Origin: an uncultured Prevotella sp.
GTDB lineage: Bacteria > Bacteroidota > Bacteroidia > Bacteroidales > Bacteroidaceae
Assembly (NCBI GenBank): GCA_938028745.1
Contig: CALIZL010000048.1
Location: forward strand, 34,706-98,705
Direction: 5' to 3'
Length of the DNA stretch: 64,000 nucleotides
Part shown: positions 1 through 8,021 of the stretch, in pieces
Numbering within the stretch: the stretch's first letter is position 1
How the letters are laid out: every line of letters starts with the position of its first letter
Notes under the pieces: model-generated
Databases searched by the model: none
What the model was told of the DNA's origin: nothing
The model's input: the letters and a program-made list of their open reading frames with translations, nothing else
Position numbers and translations under genes: made by a program

Positions 1-56
1 GTGGCTTGTAGGTATTGCAAAAGCCCGTTTCGGCATCTCTTTTCTAAATGCTCGCG

Positions 57-715
57 ATTGTTAAATGTGGTGTTTATATTTTACAAAACATGTGTTGTCC
101 GTCGCTCCATTCTAGCGAAAATTATGGCTGTTTGGCAGTAAAAATGCCGCTAAAAGCCGACTTGCAGATCTCGTTTTTTGTCCCTTTTCGTGCATTTTGT
201 CGGTATTTAGTATCGTTTTACCTTTCTATTTGGTTCTCGACTCGTGTTTTCTCTGATGCCAAAAACCAGTTTTTAACCCCCAAAATGCCACTTTTTAATG
301 GCGGTTTTGCCCTTTCGGGCCATGTGTTTCATGCTTCTGAAAGGTTTTGTTTATACCATTTCAATGTATTTTTATGCTTTTCATCTCGCATTTAGCAGCA
401 TTTTGCCTTGCGTTTAGCGCCAAAATGCACTGCGTTTAGCACCAAAATGCACTGCATTTAGCACCAAAACGCACTGCGTTTAGCGGCATATTGCCCTATA
501 TTTTGCTGCAAACAGCCCCAAAACAGGTACAAATGGCGGCTGCTTGTAATAAATATTCGTTTTGTCGCATTCGCAGGCCAACCTCGTTTTGCAACAAAAC
601 AAACCTTCGCGAGAATTGATTATTTGCGGTCGGGTGGGCTGTTGGTGGAAAAAATGTTAGCTATAACGTTAAAATTTATGCCGAAAAGATTACAAGGATG
701 AGGGGTTGACGAGAG
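57..715 (+). repeat. Dispersed ~650-bp intergenic repeat, copy 1
   Basis: First of three related copies; the others lie at about 21378-22053 and 47136-47793, all in the same orientation. Shared landmarks in order are TTCTAGCGAAAA (112-123), CACTTTTTAA, GTTTATACC, a 22-bp subrepeat array (388-519, six units starting at 388, 410, 432, 454, 476 and 498 around the core TTTAGCACCAAAA), AACAGCCCC, a TCGCGAGAAT box and a final GAGGGGTTGAC. The 115-residue open frame at 48-395 lies inside the repeat and is not kept in the other copies, so I do not call it a gene. Boundaries are approximate and come from comparison by eye. Confidence 0.85.
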
Positions 716-1110
716 ACGGTAAGTTAACAAGCTGACAAGATAGTTAGCTCTTCTGCAACAAGGCATTTGGCTTAACTCTTAAGGGTGAAAAGGTGAAAAG
801 GTGAAAGAATGGCTGACGCCCTTTAAAGGTGAAAGGTTGAAAAGATGAAAAGATGGCTAACGCCCTTTAAAGTTGTCTGTCGGTTCCTAGATTTCTAGTT
901 TCGTCTAGCTTTCGGACAGGTCCGACAAGTCCGACTTGTCCTATTAGCCTAACGCCACCTATACATTTGGCTTAACTCCCTAACTCCTTAACTCCTTAAC
1001 TCCTTAACTCCTCTATTTTTTCGTGTTTTGCCATAAATAGAGGTGTTTTTTGACATAAGAACATAAGGAACATAGGGCGCATGAACGGAATTTTCAACAA
1101 AATAATACGT
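716..1110. repeat. Low-complexity spacer with ~130-bp module shared with the ddl upstream region
   Basis: No gene is seen. It holds runs of GGTGAAAAGG (about 783-860), a module at about 848-979 that recurs at 4663-4804 with few differences (it includes GTTGTCTGTCGGTTCCTAGA and CAAGTCCGACTTGTCC), a run of the 9-mer TTAACTCCT (975-1013), and a segment ending GACATAAGAACATAAG (about 1015-1076) that recurs near 22077-22130 and, inverted, near 4900. The repeated modules suggest copied intergenic DNA, not regulatory sites specific to argR. Confidence 0.75.
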
Positions 1111-1115
1111 TTTTC

Positions 1116-1146
1116 TTGCAAGTTGTCGTTTTATTCCATACCTTTG
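1116..1146 (+). promoter_or_regulatory. Promoter for argR
   Basis: Bacteroidetes-type promoter: TTG at 1116-1118, a 20-bp spacer, and TACCTTTG at 1139-1146. The transcript would start near 1153, giving a leader of about 90 nt before argR. Seen by motif and spacing only. Confidence 0.6.
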
Positions 1147-1242
1147 CAGAACAAGGTATTTTATTAATACGGCGCGTGTTAGGCGTAGCTTTTGCGCGTT
1201 AGGTTTTGTAACCACTTTTTTTAACTTGAATTAGATGCAGAA

Positions 1243-1716
1243 ATGAAAGAGAAAAACAACCGACTAGAAACGTTGAAACTGCTTATTTCCAGTCAGGAGA
1301 TAGGCTGTCAAGAAGACCTATTGAAAGCACTTTCCGCAGAGGGTTTCCAAATTACGCAAGCCACGCTCAGCCGTGACTTAAAACAACTGAAAGTGGCGAA
1401 GGCCGCCAGCATTAATGGTAAGTACACCTATGTGCTGCCCAATGAAACGATGTATAAGCGCATACCCACTCCGCGCATGGCACGCGAGATGATGCAGGTG
1501 TCGGGCTTTCAGTCTGTTTCCTATTCGGGAAACATGGGCATAATGAAAACCCGTCCGGGTTATGCCAGCTCTATCGCCTACAACATTGACAATGGCGGAA
1601 TAGAAGAAATATTGGGCACCATATCGGGAAACGACACCATATTTATTGCTTTCAAAGAGCCTTTCGACCCAGATGAGATGACGCGGAGAATGCAAGAGGT
1701 AATTTCGCAGATGTAA
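1243..1716 (+). CDS. argR: Arginine repressor ArgR
   Basis: The 157-residue protein has the full family length. The N-terminal winged-helix domain (about 1-70) contains TLSRDLKQL at 41-49, the DNA-recognition segment of ArgR/AhrC proteins. The C-terminal domain (about 80-155) carries GTISGNDTIF, matching the conserved arginine-binding and oligomerisation motif. In characterised members a hexamer senses L-arginine and controls arginine biosynthesis or catabolism. No arg genes lie in this window, so its targets are elsewhere. It appears monocistronic, with its own promoter about 100 bp upstream and repeat-rich DNA on both sides. I saw no convincing ARG box at its own promoter. Confidence 0.93.
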   Translation: MKEKNNRLETLKLLISSQEIGCQEDLLKALSAEGFQITQATLSRDLKQLKVAKAASINGKYTYVLPNETMYKRIPTPRMAREMMQVSGFQSVSYSGNMGIMKTRPGYASSIAYNIDNGGIEEILGTISGNDTIFIAFKEPFDPDEMTRRMQEVISQM

Positions 1717-2444
1717 ATGAATGGTGCTTAATTTGTTGATAACCATTAATCTAATCGTAGAAAACAAACACACCGCAATGCGGTAGCTCGTTTGTTTGGC
1801 TAAGTCGTGCGCCGCGAATGGAGGGCGCAGGGGGTGAGAAACTGGGCCGAAGGAGGCGCATGGGCGTTTCTTCTTTTGGCAGAACTCGGTGCGTTCTTTT
1901 TCGTTCCTCGAAAAGTGCGTTTTGCCTTTCCACTTCGCCCCAAGCTCCGTGTTGGCGATTTCCAATTCTCGCCATGACAATGTTTGAGCAAGCTCGACAT
2001 TGTTCATTTGGCTTAACGAAAGCGTTGGCTTTGTTAACCAATGCGTTGGTTTTGTTAACCGATGCGTTGGTTCTGTTAACCAATGCGTTGGTTTTATCAA
2101 ACAATCATCCTATTGCAGCCTAATCGGCCTCTCGTCTTTCGGTAGCAAGCCTTGCAAATGCCGCCGCCGCTATGCGGAAACTGGCTAAAAGCTGTCTTAA
2201 CAGTATGCCAGCTGTTGCGTGTTGCCCCTTAAACGTTAAGTTTTGTACGTGCAAGGAACAATGGCTGTTTGCGCATTGCCCCTTGTCGCGTAGCCTTATG
2301 CCCTGCAAGTTCCACCGGCACACGACAGCGAAGCGTGTGTTGGTGTACGTCCCTTTTACCGCTTTCGTGCGACTTTTAGCGTGCGTATGCAAAGCGGTAA
2401 ATGGCCTAAGTGTCTTCAAATTTTGTGCAAAAGACAGGTTTTAC
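1717..2444. repeat. Gene-free spacer with hairpin repeat and 21-bp palindromic array
   Basis: No convincing gene is present; the open frames on both strands are low-complexity. At 1893-2026 lies a diverged copy of the three-hairpin unit found twice at 29961-30135, here interrupted by about 42 bp. It runs directly into a 21-bp tandem array (units at 2027, 2048 and 2069, partial at 2090). Successive units form the palindrome AACCAATGCGTTGGTT, a 6-bp stem with a TGCG loop. Confidence 0.75.
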
Positions 2445-2475
2445 TTGCAAAATTCACATTTTTTGGTTAACTTTG
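2445..2475 (+). promoter_or_regulatory. Promoter of a candidate small RNA
   Basis: TTG at 2445-2447, a 20-bp spacer, then TAACTTTG at 2468-2475. This matches the Bacteroidetes consensus and spacing seen at the other promoters in the window. The predicted start is near 2482, and no credible reading frame follows before the terminator at 2661-2700. Confidence 0.6.
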
Positions 2476-2481
2476 CAATCG

Positions 2482-2702
2482 GTTACGAAGTGCGTAGCCA
2501 ACCTCTTCCCCCATCGTTTCTGTGAAATCAATTCATTTATAGGATAGGGAAGAGGGCGGTGTAAGCCCCTTGCGAAAGGGCAGCTGGCATCATATTTCAA
2601 TCTATTCATGATTAGCGAGAATAGACTCTCGTTGATAATAAAACTCTCTTAAATTTGTGGGGCGACTGTGGCATGAGGATGTAGCAGTCGTCTTTTTTTT
2701 GT
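2482..2702 (+). ncRNA. Candidate structured small RNA, about 220 nt
   Basis: The unit is bounded by a good promoter (2445-2475) and a strong intrinsic terminator (2661-2700), and I see no plausible coding frame. Hairpins can be drawn at about 2479-2502 (TACG/CGTA inside GGTT/AACC), about 2501-2560 (CCTCTTCCC pairing with GGGAAGAGG), about 2565-2581 (GCCC..TT with AA..GGGC) and about 2602-2628 (TCTATTC with GAATAGA). It does not show the conserved cores of SRP RNA, RNase P RNA or tmRNA. Length and architecture would suit a 6S-type or other Bacteroidales regulatory RNA, but I cannot assign a family. The downstream PASTA gene has its own promoter starting at 2710, so this looks independent, not a leader. 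Confidence 0.5.
2661..2700 (+). terminator. Intrinsic terminator of the small RNA
   Basis: GGCGACTG (2661-2668) pairs with CAGTCGTC (2685-2692), including one G-U pair, and is followed by eight T residues (2693-2700). Confidence 0.8.
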
Positions 2703-2709
2703 CTTTTTC

Positions 2710-2740
2710 TTTGTGTTTTGTGCTATTTGCACTACCTTTG
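2710..2740 (+). promoter_or_regulatory. Promoter for the PASTA-rluD unit
   Basis: TTTG at 2710-2713, a 19-bp spacer, and TACCTTTG at 2733-2740. The start would be near 2747, leaving a short leader of about 15 nt before the ATG at 2762. Confidence 0.65.
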
Positions 2741-2761
2741 CCTTTAAGTATAGCATAAAAA

Positions 2762-3451
2762 ATGAAGTCATCAGATTTTTTCGGCAAACTAACAAGCAAG
2801 TATATCTGGCTAAACCTCGCGGCTATGGCGGCTGTGGTGGTGCTACTTGTGGTGGGTGTTAAGTTCGGTATCGACATGTACACCCATCATGGCGAAGCCA
2901 TCCCCGTACCCGACATCAAGCATAAGTCGTTCGCCGACGCCAAACAGATGCTGGCCCACGCAGGCTTGCTCATCGAAGTTACCGATACAGGATATGTTAG
3001 AACGTTGCCCGCAGATTGTATTTTGGAGCAGTCGCCGCAGCCGGGCGACTTTGTTAAGTCGGGTCACGTTATCTATGTGATAGTAAATTCGGCCAATACG
3101 CCCACCATTACCATGCCCGACATCGTGGACAACAGCTCTATGCGCGAGGCGATGGCTAAGCTTAGGGCAATGGGTTTCAAGGTGGGAGAGCCGCAATTCA
3201 TCGTGGGCGAACGCGAATGGGTGTACGGAGCAACCGTAAACGGCCGACATGTGGTGGCCGGCGACAAGATACCCGTAGATGCAGTGGTGGTGTTGCAGGT
3301 GGGAAATGGCTCGCGTTCGGAAACGGATTCGACCATCGACTACGTGGAACCCTCGTATAACAACAAGCAAGAGGATGTGGAAGGAGAGGGAGATGTCGAC
3401 GAGTTCGACGTGGTTTCGCCTGCCGAGCTGCCGCAACGCGGCGATAAATAA
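2762..3451 (+). CDS. PASTA-domain membrane protein
   Basis: The 229 residues comprise a short cytoplasmic N-terminus, one transmembrane helix (about 16-38) and two PASTA-type domains (about 47-109, starting IPVPDI, and about 115-183, starting TITMPDI). The tail (about 195-225) is acidic and low-complexity. PASTA domains in penicillin-binding proteins and Stk kinases bind peptidoglycan or beta-lactams. Here there is no kinase or transpeptidase domain, as is usual for the stand-alone PASTA proteins of Bacteroidetes. It shares a promoter with rluD, 48 bp downstream, and lies near ddl, which fits a role at the cell wall. The molecular function is not known from sequence. Confidence 0.85.
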   Translation: MKSSDFFGKLTSKYIWLNLAAMAAVVVLLVVGVKFGIDMYTHHGEAIPVPDIKHKSFADAKQMLAHAGLLIEVTDTGYVRTLPADCILEQSPQPGDFVKSGHVIYVIVNSANTPTITMPDIVDNSSMREAMAKLRAMGFKVGEPQFIVGEREWVYGATVNGRHVVAGDKIPVDAVVVLQVGNGSRSETDSTIDYVEPSYNNKQEDVEGEGDVDEFDVVSPAELPQRGDK

Positions 3452-3499
3452 CCGCCACTTGGATGAGCCGAGGGCATACTTCAACAACAGCAACAACGC

Positions 3500-4552
3500 A
3501 TGACCGATTATATAATAGAAGAGATAGAAGAGCAGGACGACGATACAGGACAACTATACGAGCATCTGCGAATAGTGGTGGATAAGGGACAAGTGCCCGT
3601 ACGCATCGACCGATTTATGACCGAGAGGCTGCAACATTCCAGTCGTAACCGCATACAAAAGGCCGCCGACGCGGGTTTCGTGCATGTAAACGAACGCCCC
3701 GTGAAGAGCAATTACAAGGTAAGGCCTGGCGATGTGATTACGCTGATGCTCGACCGGCCGCACCACGACACGACTATTGAGGCCGAAGACATACCGCTCG
3801 ACGTGGTGTACGAAGACGATGCGTTGATGGTTATCAACAAACCGGCGGGCATGGTGGTGCATCCAGGTGCGGGAAACTTCCACGGAACGCTTATCAACGC
3901 CGTGGCTTGGCACTTGCGCAACATGCCCTCGTTCGATGCCAACGACCCCGAAGTGGGGCTGGTTCATCGCATTGACAAGGACACGAGCGGACTTTTGGTG
4001 GTGGCGAAGACGCCCGAAGCCAAGCGAAAGCTAGGCTTGCAGTTCTTCAACAAAACCACCCATCGCAGTTACAACGCCTTGGTGTGGGCCAACTTCGCCG
4101 AAGACGAAGGGCGTATTGAGGGCAACATCGGGCGCGATCCGCGCGACAGACTGCGCATGGCCGTGTTTCCGCCAGATAGCGAAACGGGCAAACCGGCCGT
4201 TACTCACTATCGCGTGTTGGAGCGTTTCGGTTATGTAACCTTCGTGGAGTGCATCCTTGAAACGGGGCGAACCCACCAAATAAGGGCGCACATGAAACAT
4301 ATAGGTCATCCGATGTTTGGCGACGAACGCTATGGCGGTACCGAAATACTGCGTGGCGAACGCTCGTCAACCTACAAGGCTTACATACAAAACTGCTTTA
4401 AGCTGTGTCCTCGACAGGCTTTGCACGCCCGAACGCTGGGCTTTGTACATCCCACAACGGGCGAACAAATGGACTTTACCTCGCCCTTGCCACAGGATAT
4501 GGAGCAGTTGTTAGACAAATGGCGCAACTACATCAAGGGATTGGCTGTTTGA
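3500..4552 (+). CDS. rluD: Ribosomal large subunit pseudouridine synthase, RluD family
   Basis: The 350-residue protein has an N-terminal S4 RNA-binding domain (about 32-85) and a RluA-type catalytic domain. The signature HRIDKDTSGLL spans 156-166, with D159 as the expected catalytic aspartate. RluD converts specific uridines in helix 69 of 23S rRNA to pseudouridine. The sequence alone cannot fully separate RluD from other RluA-family members, but the S4 domain, the length and the Bacteroidetes neighbourhood (PASTA upstream, ddl downstream) favour it. Translation starts 48 nt after the PASTA stop, so the two are probably cotranscribed. Confidence 0.88.
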   Translation: MTDYIIEEIEEQDDDTGQLYEHLRIVVDKGQVPVRIDRFMTERLQHSSRNRIQKAADAGFVHVNERPVKSNYKVRPGDVITLMLDRPHHDTTIEAEDIPLDVVYEDDALMVINKPAGMVVHPGAGNFHGTLINAVAWHLRNMPSFDANDPEVGLVHRIDKDTSGLLVVAKTPEAKRKLGLQFFNKTTHRSYNALVWANFAEDEGRIEGNIGRDPRDRLRMAVFPPDSETGKPAVTHYRVLERFGYVTFVECILETGRTHQIRAHMKHIGHPMFGDERYGGTEILRGERSSTYKAYIQNCFKLCPRQALHARTLGFVHPTTGEQMDFTSPLPQDMEQLLDKWRNYIKGLAV

Positions 4553-5005
4553 TTAAAACGACATGAAAGGGTGAAAGGTGAAAGGGTGAAAAGGTGAAAA
4601 GGTGAAAGGGTGAAAAGGTGAAAAAATGGCTAACGCCCTTAAAGGTGAAAGGGTGAAAGGGTGAAAAGATGGCTAATGCCCTTTAAAGTTGTCTGTCGGT
4701 TCCTAGATTTCTAGTTAAGTCTAGCTTGCGGACAAGTCCGACAAGTCCGACAAGTCTGACTTGTCCTAGTAGCCTAACGCCACCCATGCATTTGGCTTAA
4801 CTCCTTGTAACTCCTATAAAAGGTGAAAAGATGGTTGCGCTTATTTGCATGTTGGCCATCTAATCCAGAAAAGTCCTATTGATTCACTTGATGTCCCTTT
4901 TGTTCTTATGTCAAATATGGGGCAGAATTTGTGTCAAAGTACAATACAAGAACTCGTAAACTCGTTAACTGACCAACAGAACTTAAAGAAAAGATATATA
5001 AGGAT
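4553..5005. repeat. Repeat-rich spacer before ddl
   Basis: No gene is seen. It holds GGTGAAAGGGTGAAAAGG runs (4565-4672), then a module (4663-4804) that duplicates the one at about 848-979 upstream of argR, including repeats of AAGTCCGAC, and ends GCATTTGGCTTAACTCC. The segment around 4895-4915 contains an inverted GTTCTTATGTC, the complement of GACATAAGAAC found near 1060 and 22110. No clear promoter for ddl was found. Confidence 0.75.
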
Positions 5006-6007
5006 ATGAAAGATTTGAAGAGAAATATCGCCATCGTATGCGGTGGCAACTCGTCTGAACACGAAGTGTCGTTACGTTCAGCGCGAGGTTTGTACTCGTT
5101 CTTCGATAAAGACAAGTATAACGTCTACATTGTAGACATCGAAAGGATGAATTGGAAAGTGGACCTCGGTAACGGCGAAAAGGCCGCCATCGACAAGAAC
5201 AACTTCTCCTTCGAGCACGAAGGCAAGCATGTGTTCTTCGATTATGCCTACATCACCATTCACGGAACGCCGGGCGAAAACGGCATCATGCAAGGCTATT
5301 TCGAACTTATCGACATGCCTTACTCCACTAGCGGCGTGTTGGTTGAGGCGTTAACTTTCGACAAGTACGTGCTAAACAACTACCTGCGTGGCTTTGGCGT
5401 GAACGTGGCCAAGAGCATTTTGGTGCGCCGCGGTCAAGAGTATGGCATCGACGAACGAGCCGTTGAGGAGCAATTGGGCATGCCTTGCTTTGTGAAACCA
5501 GCTGCCGACGGGTCTAGTTTCGGCGTGTCGAAGGTGAAGAACGTAGACCAATTGGCCCCTGCATTGCGCAAAGCGTTGATGGAAGACGACTCCGCCGTGA
5601 TTGAATCCTTCCTCGATGGCACCGAGATTTCGGTGGGATGCTATCGTGTAAAGGGCGAAACAAAGGTGCTGCCAGCAACAGAAGTGGTGAGCCACAACGA
5701 GTTTTTCGACTACGATGCGAAGTATAACGGGCAGGTGGAAGAGATTACGCCTGCACGTATCGCCGAGGAAACTGCTCGCAGGGTGGCCGACGAAACGGCG
5801 CGCATCTACGAACTTCTGGGCTGTAACGGCATTATCCGCATCGACTATATCTTGACGAAAGAGCCCGACGGAACGGATAAGATAAACCTTATCGAGGTGA
5901 ACACCACGCCCGGAATGACGCCCACAAGCTTTATTCCACAGCAAGTGCGCGCCGCTGGAATGGAAATGAAAGATGTGTTGAGCGACATTGTGGAGAACCA
6001 ATTCTAA
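5006..6007 (+). CDS. ddl: D-alanine--D-alanine ligase
   Basis: The 333-residue ATP-grasp enzyme joins two D-alanines for the peptidoglycan stem peptide. The N-terminal signature CGGNSSEHEVS spans 12-22, and the C-terminal metal and ATP motif EVNTTPGMTP is present. The omega-loop segment FFDYDAKY has tyrosine at about 236, the type found in D-Ala-D-Ala ligases; D-Ala-D-Lac ligases have phenylalanine there. It sits downstream of PASTA and rluD but is separated by 450 bp of repeats, so it may have its own start. Confidence 0.95.
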   Translation: MKDLKRNIAIVCGGNSSEHEVSLRSARGLYSFFDKDKYNVYIVDIERMNWKVDLGNGEKAAIDKNNFSFEHEGKHVFFDYAYITIHGTPGENGIMQGYFELIDMPYSTSGVLVEALTFDKYVLNNYLRGFGVNVAKSILVRRGQEYGIDERAVEEQLGMPCFVKPAADGSSFGVSKVKNVDQLAPALRKALMEDDSAVIESFLDGTEISVGCYRVKGETKVLPATEVVSHNEFFDYDAKYNGQVEEITPARIAEETARRVADETARIYELLGCNGIIRIDYILTKEPDGTDKINLIEVNTTPGMTPTSFIPQQVRAAGMEMKDVLSDIVENQF

Positions 6008-6044
6008 CCCCTTGCCGTACTAACGCGCCCAAAAAGTATAACTC

Positions 6045-6152
6045 GACAGCCTCGATTCCCACTCAATGTGTTTAGTTTTGTATCAAGAAAAAGGCTAGGT
6101 AGCGATGCGAATCGCTTTTAGCTACTTTCATACAAAGGGAGTAGAGGCTGTC
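6045..6152 (+). other. Nested inverted repeats in the ddl-acyltransferase gap
   Basis: The outer arms GACAGCCTC (6045-6053) and GAGGCTGTC (6144-6152) are perfect complements about 90 bp apart. Between them is a compact hairpin: GCTA (6094-6097) with TAGC (6119-6122), and AGCGAT (6101-6106) with ATCGCT (6111-6116) around a GCGA loop, followed by TTT. The inner hairpin could terminate ddl transcription; the whole could form a structured leader ending 20 nt before the next start codon. Confidence 0.5.
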
Positions 6153-6171
6153 ATCTTATCATCTACATAAC

Positions 6172-7326
6172 ATGCAATCCAATAACTATCTAGAGAAATT
6201 CGCAACCATTCGGCCTTTTGATGCCGAAGAGTTGCCCGCCGCTTTCGACCGACTTTTGGCCGATAAGCAGTTCGAGTCTGTGATAACTTACGTCTTTCCG
6301 CAGCTGCCTTTCTCGCTTTTCGCGCAACAACTGCGGGCTTGCAAAACCAGTATTGAAGTGCAAAAGACCTTTGCCTACCCCTTTTTGGCAAACCTATTGG
6401 CCAAAGCAAGCAGTGGGGGAGACATGGATAGTACGGCCATCGACAACCAACGCCGCTACACCTTTTTAAGTAATCACCGCGACATTGTGCTCGATTCGGC
6501 TTTCTTAGCGAAGTTCCTTATCGACAACGGCTTCTCTACCACATGCGAAATAGCCATTGGCGACAACCTGCTTTCCCTGCCGTGGGTGAAGGATTTGGTG
6601 CGCGTAAACAAGTCGTTCATCGTAGAACGCAACCTGCCTATCCGCCAAATGCTGGCGTCTAGCAAGCTTTTGTCGGAGTATATGCACTACGCCATCAACG
6701 AGAAGAACGAAAACGTATGGATTGCACAACGCGAAGGGCGGGCGAAAGACTCTAACGACCGAACCCAAGAGGCCGTTTTGAAGATGATGGCCATTGGCGG
6801 CGAGGGAGACATCGTTGACCGATTGGCCGACTTGCACATTGTGCCGCTGGCCATTTCGTACGAGTACGACCCCTGCGACTTCCTTAAGGCCAAGGAAATG
6901 CAGCAGAAACGCGATACGCCCGACTTTAAGAAGAGTGCACAAGACGATGTGCTGAGCATGCAAACGGGTATTGTTGGCTACAAGGGTGGCATTCATTACC
7001 ATTGCGCACCGTGCATTGACGGTTTCCTCTCTACGTTGGATCGCGACATGCCCAAAGGCGATTTGCTTGCTGCAGTGGCCCAACACATCGACCAAGAGAT
7101 TTATCGTAACTATCGTATTTACCCAGGAAACCGCGTTGCGTTGTATTTACTTACGGGCGAAAAAGGGGCAGACAACGCCTTTACAGCCGAAGAACAGGCC
7201 ACGTTCGAGAAGTATTTGGAGGGTCAGATGGCTAAGATAAGCCTTCCGCAGAAGGACGAAACCTTCCTGCGACAACGCATGCTCGAGATGTACGCCAACC
7301 CATTGATTAACCAACGCTCTGTATGA
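6172..7326 (+). CDS. Putative glycerophospholipid acyltransferase (PlsC/PlsB-like)
   Basis: The 384-residue soluble protein has the segment NHRDIVLDS at 101-109, which resembles the catalytic histidine-aspartate block of glycerol-phosphate acyltransferases. The usual spacing is H-x4-D, whereas here H102 and D108 are separated by five residues. A later segment, GIVGYKGGIHYH (about 265-276), could correspond to the phosphate-binding glycine block. No transmembrane helix is evident. Bacteroidetes genomes commonly carry such a gene next to a NigD-like lipoprotein gene; assignment as an acyltransferase is moderate. Its stop overlaps the next start (ATGA), indicating translational coupling. Confidence 0.6.
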   Translation: MQSNNYLEKFATIRPFDAEELPAAFDRLLADKQFESVITYVFPQLPFSLFAQQLRACKTSIEVQKTFAYPFLANLLAKASSGGDMDSTAIDNQRRYTFLSNHRDIVLDSAFLAKFLIDNGFSTTCEIAIGDNLLSLPWVKDLVRVNKSFIVERNLPIRQMLASSKLLSEYMHYAINEKNENVWIAQREGRAKDSNDRTQEAVLKMMAIGGEGDIVDRLADLHIVPLAISYEYDPCDFLKAKEMQQKRDTPDFKKSAQDDVLSMQTGIVGYKGGIHYHCAPCIDGFLSTLDRDMPKGDLLAAVAQHIDQEIYRNYRIYPGNRVALYLLTGEKGADNAFTAEEQATFEKYLEGQMAKISLPQKDETFLRQRMLEMYANPLINQRSV

Positions 7327-8021
7327 TGAACGCTCGTAAAGTCATATCGCCACTCGCACGCTTATTGCTAGGTGGGGCTTTCGTGGTGGCTCTTATTGTG
7401 TTAACCACCCTTTCGGCTTGCGAAAACGATAGCTACGACACGGGCGATGGTACCAATTCGTACCTGAAAGCCCACTTTGCCGAGGCTCACACCGCAGCCA
7501 ATGCCAAGCTTGCTTTTGCCGTAACGGATGACGGAGACACCCTTCGGTTTCCTCCGAACACATCAAACAAGGCCTTAACAAAGGCAGATAGCGTTTATCG
7601 CGTGTTGTATTATTACGACCAACGCGGGGCAAACATCAACCCCCGAAGTATCGTTCCCATTCCTGTTGTTACGCTTTCCGACAGCACGACGTGGGCCACC
7701 GACCCTGTAACGTTCGAAAGCGCGTGGGTTAGCAGAAACAGGAAGTACTTCAATATAGGCTTTGCCTTGAAGGTGGGGCGAACAGATCAGCCCGATAGAA
7801 GGCAGCGAATAGGGGTTGTTCGCGACTCGTTTGTTACTACTGCCGCTGGCGAACACATCTTATATATGCACCTCGCGCATAGTCAGAATGGCGTTCCACA
7901 GTATTATTCGCAACGTGTGTACATCAGTGTACCCATTAAAAAACTTCCTGGCAACACCCGTTTCGTGTTTCGGGTACAGGATTATCAAAGGCTGATTACG
8001 GTGGAAAGGGGAGGTAGTTAA
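7323..8021 (+). CDS. NigD-like lipoprotein
   Basis: The 232-residue protein has a lipoprotein signal: basic start, a hydrophobic stretch (about 11-32), then LSAC with the lipidated cysteine near residue 33 and an acidic patch after it (CENDSYDTGD), resembling the surface-export signals of Bacteroidetes lipoproteins. The rest has the two beta-rich parts typical of NigD-like proteins, a family named from a bacteriocin-linked gene of Prevotella but of unknown function. The start overlaps the preceding stop; a second ATG at 7326 is equally possible. The function is not established. Confidence 0.6.
   Translation: MMNARKVISPLARLLLGGAFVVALIVLTTLSACENDSYDTGDGTNSYLKAHFAEAHTAANAKLAFAVTDDGDTLRFPPNTSNKALTKADSVYRVLYYYDQRGANINPRSIVPIPVVTLSDSTTWATDPVTFESAWVSRNRKYFNIGFALKVGRTDQPDRRQRIGVVRDSFVTTAAGEHILYMHLAHSQNGVPQYYSQRVYISVPIKKLPGNTRFVFRVQDYQRLITVERGGS

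Noticed and set aside
48..395. 115-residue open frame on the plus strand
   Set aside because: It lies inside the 650-bp repeat, is not conserved as a frame in the other two copies, and has no protein-like features.
1378..2104. Long minus-strand frames over the 3-prime part of argR and the 21-bp array
   Set aside because: They are antisense to a certain gene and elsewhere encode short tandem repeats from the 21-bp array.
2535..2600. Possible cobalamin riboswitch (GGGAA then GGTGTAAGCCC)
   Set aside because: The B12-box and the following conserved core are missing, and the downstream gene is a PASTA protein, not a vitamin B12 gene.
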